From NCBI GenBank assembly GCA_958510825.1, contig OY294048.1, positions 19,981,589-20,045,588 on the forward strand: a stretch of DNA of 64,000 nucleotides, in the 5' to 3' direction. The position numbers and the translations under genes were made by a program. This DNA comes from Brachypterus glaber. Its lineage: Eukaryota; Arthropoda; Insecta; Coleoptera; Kateretidae. Within the stretch, counting starts at the first letter, position 1, and each line of letters starts with the position of its first letter. Shown piece after piece: positions 56,866-64,000 of the stretch. The notes beneath the pieces were generated by a model. The model worked only from the letters and a program-made list of their open reading frames with translations, searched no databases and was not told where the DNA came from.

Positions 56866-57234
56866 ATAATTATAATTATTATGAAAATAAAATTACATAA
56901 AACGAAACAACTAAAATTATTTTATAAAACGAAAATTTTATATGGTGTATAAGTGGCTAAAATTATCAACATTTTTGTAAGATAAAGTGTGTGGTGGAGT
57001 AAAATCCACCCATACGTAACTTTGAAACTGTTAAAAAAAATAAACGTTTAGGATAAGGGTCTAAAAACAATTGTCAATATGTTCTTCATGCGTTTACCTG
57101 AGTTAAAAAAATACTGCGAAGCAGTCTACATTTAAAATATGTCATGGGTGGTTTTAACCCCACGAAATACTCGCCGGGTTGATTAAGTTAGACTAAAAAT
57201 TAAAGGCATACTGTGCTTTATAATAAAACATAAA
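56866..57234. other. non-coding stretch
   Basis: A CTGCGAAGCAGT palindrome near 57116 resembles the dispersed AATGC..GCATT motif. No gene seen. Confidence 0.45.
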
Positions 57235-57274
<40 letters not shown>

Positions 57275-57498
57275 TATTTACTTCCAAAGATGTACAATAT
57301 ACATATAAGAAATAGTCATCTTGATATTACAAAAATAAAAATATACAAGAAATCTACAAGTAAAATTTCAAGCAAAAAAAATTCAAGTTAGGTAATACTT
57401 AAAACTTAAGAGAACTTAATAGGTACCTAAAAATTATTGAAAGATAAAGATTCATTACTACTTATTTAAATAAACCTTAAATATATAAATTATGTAAA

Positions 57499-60400
57499 TT
57501 ATGTAAATTTCTTGTCGGAAAACTCCTTTACGGAGTAGAAACAGTTTTCCGACAAGAAAGTCTTGGCCCTAGATTTAAATTGTGTGAGGCTGGCTGCACT
57601 TTTTATATGAGAAGGTAAGTTGTTGTAAAGTTTAACCGCAGTAAGCTTTGGTCCCCTATTTACCTGCACAAGATTACTTGTAGGGGCATATAAAGAGTCT
57701 GATTGTCTAGTGATGTACATGTTTACATCCCCACAACTGACAAAATCATTTCTATTTTTTCTAATGTACATGACGCACTGAAAAATATACAAACTATAAA
57801 TTGTCATAATTCTATTTTCAGTAAATAATGACCTGCACGAGGAATTGTAAGGAGCCTTGAACATTAATCGAATAATTCTTTTTTGAATAGTGAGGACTTT
57901 GTCAGTGTGGGCACTATTTCCCCATGAGAGGAGTCCATATGCTAATATAGAATGAATGCATCCATAATAGAAGTTTTTTAATGTATGTAAACTAACTGTA
58001 TCTCTTAATTGCAATATGCAGTAACTCTTTATGGCTAATTTTTTAATCAGACTGTCTATATGCTCCTTCCAACTAAGCGTAGAGTCAAGGATCACCCCAA
58101 GGAATTTCCCACATTGACTCTGCTCCACCGTTTTACCATTTGCCCTGACCATAATGCTCAAATTAGGTTTAGTATGTTTAGGGTGGAACATAATAAGGTT
58201 CGTTTTAGATGAGTTTAAAATCAAACCGTTTTCAGAGCACCATCTATTCATGTTTAGTATGGAGGTATTTAGGTTTGAACTGAGTGAGGGAAAATCCCCT
58301 GCAGCTACCAATTCAGAGGAGTCATCAGCAAATAGAATTAAATGAGCTTGGGGGTAAAAAGCTAAATCATTGATAAAAATTATGAACAATAGTGGCCCCA
58401 ATATACTACCCTGTGGTACTCCAGACCTGCACTGAAGTCTATCAGAAAACGTATGTCCTTCACTATTTGTAACTCGAACAGTTTGATATCTTCCAGACAA
58501 GTAGGACTCCACCCATTTGAGAGCAGGCCCACGCACTCCATACGCATATAGTTTTTTTAAAAGTAACTTATGGTTTATAGAATCAAAAGCTTTTGAAAGG
58601 TCGTAGAATAACCCACATGTTTTCCTCTTATTATCAAAATGTTTAAGGACTTTATCCACCAAAGCAAAAATGGCGTCTTGCGTGGATCTGCCCCGGGTAA
58701 AGCCATACTGTCTGGAAGTAATTACTGCAGTTTTTAATACAAAATCTAAAAGTCTTATATAAAAGGCTTTTTCAAAAATCTTTGAAAACACAGACAGAAT
58801 TGAGACCGGTCTGTAGTTTTCAATGAGATCTGGGTTACCTTTCTTGTATATGGGGACCACTATTGCTGTCTTCAGTTCATTTGGAAAATGGCCTGACTCT
58901 AAGGAAAAATTGATTAAATGTGTTAAGGGTTCTATTAGTTGCTCTGAAACCTCCTTTAGCAAGCTGCAGGGGATCCCATCAAGTCCAGCCGATTTTTTTT
59001 TTGAAACAGAGTTGATGATGTCCTTGACCTCTTGAGGTATAAATGGTTCTAAAAAAAGAGATTTGGAGTTATTTAATATTTTTGGAGAGGGTAAAACATC
59101 TGGAACTTTAGATGAAATGAGTGATTCGATCGAGCCAACAAAAAATTTATTAAAAGAGTTAGCTGTTTCTAATTGTGTAAATGGCCTATCTTGAGAATCC
59201 TTGAGACTTGGTAGACTTACTTTTTTTGACCGTGTATTTATATTTTCCTTTACTATGTTCCACGCAGCTTTATTTTTGTCAGATGCATTAGACAGATAAC
59301 TATCATAATAATGCCTCTTTGCACTTTGAATATTTTTTTCATGATTTTTGACTAATGATCTGTAAGTTTCTTTGATTTGGGGATCTCTCGTTGTATTATA
59401 TAAGTGATACACTTCTTTTACAAAATTACTTTCATCTACCAAGGTTTTTGTAACCCATGGGTTTTTTTTCACTTTAAAATTGTTTTTTATTCTATTTAAA
59501 GGGAAAGCTTTATCAAAAATATAGTTAAAATTCTGAAAAAAAAGTGTAAATTTATTTTCAGACTGCTCCTCATACATGTTAATCCATAATTCATTTTCTA
59601 GCAAGTATTTAAAGTAGGTTTTATTATTGTGATTAAAAAGTCTTTTGTTAATATATTTTGTTGGCTCATGTCTGTTGTTTTTTACAAGCTCAAGAATTTG
59701 GGCACTATGGTCCGAGTAGCCGAAAGAAACAGTGGAGCTATGGCAACTATTTGAGTCTAAAGTAAAAAAAATATTATCTAATAGTGTCCCCGATACATCC
59801 CTAGATATTTCATTAAAACCCTGGTTATACCCATAGGAGAAAAATAAATTTAAAATATGACCAGTGTTTTCATTTTCCTCAAGAAAGTTGTAGTTATAGT
59901 CGGCGCAAATGAGCTTTTCTCCCCTCAATGTTGTGAGAAAATCTAGAAGTTGCTCGAGAGAATTTTTAAAAAACTCATGATTTATTTTGAGGTCTATAGG
60001 GGACCTATAAAGGCAACAAAAATTATAGTTTACATTATCATATTCAATACTTACTGCAGCCACCTCAAACAATTTATCTTTTTTTTCAATAGAGTCAAGT
60101 CCAATTTCTTTAAATTTCAGGTCACTTCTCACAAAAATGATTACTCCTCCACCTCCACATTCAGTACGACCATAAAGATCAGCAAGACTGTAGTTGTAGA
60201 TAACCAAGGCCTCAGCTTCTTCTCTAGTTACCCTAGCTTCTGAAAAACACAGTACCTCTGGGTATTTGTGTTCCGATAAAAATAGGTTAAGTTTGTCAGC
60301 TTTATACTTCAGGCTTCGTATATTAAGGTTTAATACCCTCAAACCAGGTTTACTTATTTCCTTTTGATTTTCACTTGAAATTATACTTGATTTGTCTGTA

Positions 60401-60501
60401 TTAAAATCTGCATTTTCTAACTGTGCTGGTCTTATCGGTTGCAGAAAAACTCCTGTATAAGAGAGCCCTTCGGCCAAATCTTCCCATTCATTATAAGATT
60501 T
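57499..60501 (-). CDS. retrotransposon ORF2: endonuclease plus reverse transcriptase
   Basis: About 992 residues counted from 60477; the frame is open from 60501 and has no ATG near its beginning. Endonuclease: RVLNLNIRSL (about 48), CFSEARVT, GGGGVIIFVRSD, CADYNYNFLEE (about 190) and SYSDHSA-type FGYSDHS (about 255). RT: ENYRPVSILSVFSKIFEKAF (about 555), QYGFTRGRSTQDAI, LFYDLSKAFDSINHKLL (about 620), SGVPQGSILGPLLFIIFINDL (about 685), FADDSSELVAAG (about 716), KFLGVILDSTLSWKEHI. The C-terminal part contains HSILAYGLLSWGNS and LYNNLPSHIKSA. All catalytic blocks are present. It overlaps ORF1 by 70 nt in the -1 frame. Confidence 0.92.
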   Translation of the reverse strand, partial: KSYNEWEDLAEGLSYTGVFLQPIRPAQLENADFNTDKSSIISSENQKEISKPGLRVLNLNIRSLKYKADKLNLFLSEHKYPEVLCFSEARVTREEAEALVIYNYSLADLYGRTECGGGGVIIFVRSDLKFKEIGLDSIEKKDKLFEVAAVSIEYDNVNYNFCCLYRSPIDLKINHEFFKNSLEQLLDFLTTLRGEKLICADYNYNFLEENENTGHILNLFFSYGYNQGFNEISRDVSGTLLDNIFFTLDSNSCHSSTVSFGYSDHSAQILELVKNNRHEPTKYINKRLFNHNNKTYFKYLLENELWINMYEEQSENKFTLFFQNFNYIFDKAFPLNRIKNNFKVKKNPWVTKTLVDESNFVKEVYHLYNTTRDPQIKETYRSLVKNHEKNIQSAKRHYYDSYLSNASDKNKAAWNIVKENINTRSKKVSLPSLKDSQDRPFTQLETANSFNKFFVGSIESLISSKVPDVLPSPKILNNSKSLFLEPFIPQEVKDIINSVSKKKSAGLDGIPCSLLKEVSEQLIEPLTHLINFSLESGHFPNELKTAIVVPIYKKGNPDLIENYRPVSILSVFSKIFEKAFYIRLLDFVLKTAVITSRQYGFTRGRSTQDAIFALVDKVLKHFDNKRKTCGLFYDLSKAFDSINHKLLLKKLYAYGVRGPALKWVESYLSGRYQTVRVTNSEGHTFSDRLQCRSGVPQGSILGPLLFIIFINDLAFYPQAHLILFADDSSELVAAGDFPSLSSNLNTSILNMNRWCSENGLILNSSKTNLIMFHPKHTKPNLSIMVRANGKTVEQSQCGKFLGVILDSTLSWKEHIDSLIKKLAIKSYCILQLRDTVSLHTLKNFYYGCIHSILAYGLLSWGNSAHTDKVLTIQKRIIRLMFKAPYNSSCRSLFTENRIMTIYSLYIFQCVMYIRKNRNDFVSCGDVNMYITRQSDSLYAPTSNLVQVNRGPKLTAVKLYNNLPSHIKSAASLTQFKSRAKTFLSENCFYSVKEFSDKKFT

Positions 60502-61505
60502 TCATATTTCTTAGGCATTGATAATTTAAAAGAAGAGTAGGCATTGGGAAATTTAGCTTGGAGTTTTTCAACTTTAACATTTGGACAAATTTTATTTAAT
60601 GCCTTAGATACCTTTTCAGCAGTTGTGTTTGGATGTAGACGAGTCACATGAATATGTGTTAAGTTATCCTGAATTGCACGGTTTGTTACACTAGTTGCAG
60701 CACTTATCGCCCTTTTTGGTGCACATTTTAAGTCAATTTCAGTTTCACAAGCACCAAAAATTATCTTACTTTTTTTGCCCATGTTTGAATTTACGTGATT
60801 TAGCGCACTCCTTAAACCACTATTTATTTCAATCCCATTTGAATTCTGGTTAGTGTTCAGTTTAAGCCCCGTATTTTCTTTATTATTTGTTTTTCTTTGA
60901 ACTGTACGCCATTTTCCTTGGCTGTCATTTGTGGCTACTTGCACAACTGAACCAGAAAGATGGTTTTCTGAACAATTGTTTTGACTGGTGGCGCCATCGC
61001 ACGGATATATCCCAATCAATGTCCCATGTTCGAGTTTCTGGTTCTCATTTGTAGATGTCGCAGCTATAATCGATTTTGTTTCTTCACGGATTGTCGCCAA
61101 TGTCGCTGATTTAGAAGATATGCAATTTTGACCCTTAACACTGTTTAGGATGGAAATTTGTTGCTTAAGGGATACAATACTGTCTTTTTGGTGGCCGATT
61201 ACTTCATCTTTTTCTGCTAAGAGTCTTTTTAGATACGCAATTTCTACAGCGTGCACTTCACAACTCGGGTGCGATACTTTGACCTCGTCCGATGAAACGC
61301 CATTTGCTATGGCCGCGGTTTCACAGCACTTAATGCTGTTTTCGTCCACTTTAGACACTTTATTAGTACTTATTAATATATTCCCGCATGCACGATGCAT
61401 TATGAGACCGCACAAAACACACTTGAAACCGGTTTTGGCAGTATTTCTGCCCTTTTTGCACTTATTTGCAGGAGCGACCGAGGGATCTTGCTTACCCGCC
61501 GCCAT
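60432..61505 (-). CDS. retrotransposon ORF1 (zinc-finger-like, coiled coil, RNA-binding-like C terminus)
   Basis: 357 residues from ATG at 61505 (MAAGKQ). Residues about 15-65 carry spaced Cys/His (CKKGRN, FKCVLCGLIMHRACGN, KCCETAA), a degenerate PHD-like finger. Residues about 85-120 (AEKDEVIGHQKDSIVSLKQQ) are coiled-coil-like. The middle is Asn/Ser-rich and probably disordered. From about residue 275 (LTHIHVTRLHPNTTAEKVSK, FPNAYSSFKLSMP) it resembles the RRM-like region of LINE ORF1 proteins. Expected to bind the element RNA. Ends at TAA 60434-60432, inside ORF2. Confidence 0.85.
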   Translation of the reverse strand: MAAGKQDPSVAPANKCKKGRNTAKTGFKCVLCGLIMHRACGNILISTNKVSKVDENSIKCCETAAIANGVSSDEVKVSHPSCEVHAVEIAYLKRLLAEKDEVIGHQKDSIVSLKQQISILNSVKGQNCISSKSATLATIREETKSIIAATSTNENQKLEHGTLIGIYPCDGATSQNNCSENHLSGSVVQVATNDSQGKWRTVQRKTNNKENTGLKLNTNQNSNGIEINSGLRSALNHVNSNMGKKSKIIFGACETEIDLKCAPKRAISAATSVTNRAIQDNLTHIHVTRLHPNTTAEKVSKALNKICPNVKVEKLQAKFPNAYSSFKLSMPKKYENLIMNGKIWPKGSLIQEFFCNR

Positions 61506-61650
61506 TTTAATTTTCTTTCTAAAAATTTATAATAAATTCGGATAATCTCGCTACATCATGTGCGCTAGGGTTCCAGAAATACGCGAAAGGTATTATTTAA
61601 AAAACTAAATCCGATTACAGGGGGCGGTGAGCAAAAAATTAAGGGCGAGA

Positions 61651-62637
61651 TTACATCATTATTTTAAGCTTTCTTTTTTAACATGAATATTTTTTAACAA
61701 AGACTAATAAACTTATCGTCTTCTAAACTGGGGAGGTTTCTTCAGTTATAATGCAATGTCGTCTAAAAGTGAAAAGAGGGTGGAATTAAATTTTCGACCA
61801 CACTGTATTGCTCGTAATGGTAAAAGACAAAGTAAGGTAATAAATCAATCGTTGTGTTGTAAAATCTATGAAATAATATGGATTGTTTCTAATATACCTA
61901 TACACGGTGTCCCACGGTAGACAAATCAGTCAAATTGTGGCGTTATTATCAAAGCTATTAAAATATATTTTTTACCAGTCAACCTAGTTACCTTCAATTT
62001 ACGCCAGGAAAAAGTGTTGTACTTTTTTCTGTTTTTAGGCTAGAGCAACAAACAGAATTTTTTTTTAGCATAATAACATTTTTTAACGCCAAAATTTAAA
62101 AAAATAATATCATTTCTTTATCATATGATAGTTTTTTTTACTAAAAACAATAGTTTTCTAAATTTTTAATTTTAGAAAACGGTAAAAAATGGTAAGTGCA
62201 ATATGGAATGACCCCGCTAATGTAAAAGAGAGGATGCTATGAAAATAAATGTTTTCAAATATGACGTTCACGATAAAAATAAATGTCAAATCTAATGTTA
62301 TAAATTAGATTTTTACTTAGACTTAGTAAGGACCTTGTGGACTAGGGTATTTTATACTACAGAGTGTATTACTTAATTACTAATAAATTTTGATTTTTTG
62401 CGCTCAATCAAATTTTTTAATTGGTATGATTGGATTAATCTTAGATTAATCTTAGCAGTTTTTTTTACAAAGTCAAGTCTATATCATAATGAAAGTATTG
62501 GTAAAGCAAGTTATTATAAAACCTATTGGACAACTTATGATAAAACATGTTTTATAATTATGAGATTTTAAAAAACATAATTAATTAGCTTGTAAAGAAC
62601 CCCCTTCCCTCGCAGTTGCATGAAGTTGCAGCTGGTT
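61651..62637. other. non-coding stretch
   Basis: TATA then CACGGTGTCCCACGG at about 61903-61921 looks like one end of a GGTGTCCCA-type MITE related to element P; no partner end seen. Nothing else recognised. Confidence 0.45.
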
Positions 62638-62645
62638 CATATTAG

Positions 62646-63273
62646 CAGGGCCGGATTCAGGGGGGTGCAGGGGGTACAGATTACCCGGGGCCCGGGCTTG
62701 AAGGGGGCCCGGCGACAGAAGTTTTTAATAAACAGTTTATTTATTTATACTCCCCCAGATCCATAAGGCGTCAAAATGAGCAAATAAGTAGATCTCGTTC
62801 CAAATGGGCAATAGAAAAAATTTCGCCGCGGCAGCGCTTAAGCCTTTTTGGATTTTTGTAAAAAATAATAGTGCACTGTTACTAGTGTTTTAAAATTTGT
62901 AAAAAAAATCGCCCGCGGAGCTAGGGCTAATTTACCTACGTATTTTTTTTAGTTCAAGCTTGCAAAAGCTTAAAATTTGTAAAAAAATTGCCTGCGGCGC
63001 CAGAGCTATCAAAATTGAAAAAAATTTCGCCTGCGGCGCTAAGACTTTATTATTTTTTACATACTTAAACTTGCTGAACTATGAAAATAAAACAGTCAGA
63101 AATTAACATAATTTGGAAAAATTTTCGACTGTGGCGCTTAGTTAATGAATGGGGGCGCCGCTTCGGCCCTCAGTGCCTTAGCTGCAGGCCTGCATGGGAC
63201 AATTATGTTTTGAAAAAATGGGGGCCCGAGTAAAAAGTTGCACCGGGGCCCGGGCTGGCTCTGTCCGGCCCTG
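62646..63273. mobile_element. hAT-type MITE, 628 bp
   Basis: Terminal inverted repeats CAGGGCCGGA and TCCGGCCCTG. The 8-bp target duplication CATATTAG is exact on both sides (62638-62645, 63274-63281). The eight-base duplication and CAGGG-type ends fit the hAT superfamily. The GC-rich interior repeats an AAAATT(T)CGCC.GCGGCGC-like unit about five times (62810-63140). Subterminal GGGGCCCGGGC blocks are in both ends. No transposase. Confidence 0.92.
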
Positions 63274-63281
63274 CATATTAG

Positions 63282-64000
63282 GGTCACTTCATCTAGTCCT
63301 ACTTCGTGCTTTTGTTCTTAGTCGTTTGTTTTGTTTTTTTGAACCAAACCAGACCAAAATTAGATCAAATACAGAAGAACAAAGGAAAAAAACTGTCATA
63401 TTATGGGCAATTTAGTCAATTAATTTATTGTTATGTAATTAATTACGTACATTTTGGTTGGAATTAAAAGTTAAATGATACTAAGAATAATTCTCATAAG
63501 TTAAAATATCAAATTGATTGTTATTATTAATATTATTTATTAATATGCGAAACGCAAGACGTATTTATGATATTTGAATTAATTAACTCATCATTGTGTC
63601 AAATTCCATACATCTACAAAATATTACGCCTTTCTAGAATATTTTCAGTGTTATTAGAATTGTTTTGTACAATATTTCAAATAAATCCATGTTAGTCCTT
63701 AGGTTTTCTCAAATCACTCCAGTTCTGATGAAAAAAGGTCAAAATTACGCATCTAACTTCAGAGAATCATAGGAATATAAATGCCATTTCACAAAATCTA
63801 TTATTAGCAAATAATTCTAATTCTTTGCGAGTCTTCCACGATTCAAATGGATTCATATCAAGCAGCAAGTTTAATATGTATCTGCATTGATCCTCTTCCC
63901 CACATCGTCTACATAAGAAGCCCCCATTTTTAACACGATAAAGCAATTTAATTTTGTTTAGATGTCTGAGTCTGTCTGTGTATCTATCTGTCTTTTTGTT
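63282..64000. other. non-coding stretch to the window end
   Basis: A minus-strand reading at about 63965-63780 (NGGFLCRRCGEEDQ and following) vaguely resembles the Cys-rich tail found after the RT domain in some LINEs, but too little is present to call it. Confidence 0.35.

Larger units (their letters stand above)
57235..61600 (-). mobile_element. non-LTR retrotransposon with intact ORF1 and ORF2
   Basis: Minus strand. The 3' end is an (AAT)n tail seen as ATT repeats at 57235-57274, then about 220 bp of 3' UTR, ORF2 (to 57499), ORF1 (61505-60432), and a short 5' UTR whose end is uncertain (about 61530-61650). No stops interrupt either frame. Its RT differs strongly from the CR1-like element at 50-54 kb, so this is a separate family of the CR1/Jockey group. 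No confident target duplication was found. Confidence 0.85.

Noticed and set aside
63780..63965. Minus-strand LINE C-terminal remnant (CRRCGEEDQ)
   Set aside because: Only one Cys motif of the expected pattern is present and no RT block lies upstream within the window, so it was left as a comment.

Overview
The window looks like eukaryotic, very AT-rich, repeat-dense intergenic DNA, most likely from an insect or another arthropod. That guess rests on the mix of mobile elements: CR1/Jockey-type non-LTR retrotransposons, a Tc1-like transposase remnant, hAT-, TTAA- and TA-flanked MITEs, a tRNA-derived SINE, and two transposase-like protein families that I know from memory in arthropods and cnidarians. 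No conserved host gene, rRNA or functional tRNA could be supported. The species cannot be named from the sequence alone.

Layout. 1-18 kb is non-coding and rich in long foldback (inverted-repeat) elements (6.4-7.7, 9.8-10.9, 13.05-13.65, 13.9-14.6, 14.9-15.8, 16.6 kb). 18.1-19.2 kb (minus) holds a broken transposase-like gene. 20.4-20.9 kb repeats 3.4-4.0 kb. 23.9-26.8 kb holds several partial copies of a gene-like repeat on the minus strand, interrupted by a 5'-truncated Jockey element with an 11-bp target duplication. 27.4-28.3 kb is a foldback element invaded by a SINE and by a TTAA-flanked MITE; its opposite arm preserves the empty site of each insertion. 28.6-30.4 kb is bounded by 25-bp direct repeats and holds a recent 630-bp tandem duplication carrying a LINE 3' end. 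30.6-36.8 kb is again foldback elements, two of them second copies of families seen at 9.8 and 13.9 kb.

38.8-42.5 kb is a 3.8-kb long-terminal-inverted-repeat element carrying a decayed transposase-like gene, with two TA-flanked MITEs sitting one in each arm. 43.7-46.5 kb (minus) is a decayed CR1/Jockey-type LINE. 46.5-48.2 kb is a foldback element with GACAGACG-type ends. 48.3-54.2 kb is a three-level nest: a GGTGTCCCACC-ended foldback element, a Tc1-like transposase remnant, and an apparently full-length CR1-like retrotransposon (49.8-53.9 kb, plus) with two open frames and a 5-bp target duplication. 57.2-61.6 kb (minus) is a second retrotransposon with two open frames. 62.6-63.3 kb is a hAT-type MITE with an 8-bp target duplication.

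How the parts relate. The two intact LINEs (ORF1 plus endonuclease/reverse transcriptase ORF2) could move themselves and probably supplied the machinery for the SINE and the truncated copies. In both, ORF2 overlaps the end of ORF1 in the -1 frame and has no nearby AUG, and in one an A AAA AAT slippery heptamer lies just before the ORF1 stop. The foldback elements carry no intact transposase and must have been mobilised in trans. Four of them (two families) end in CAG...CTG and sit in TA-rich, mostly TATA, targets.
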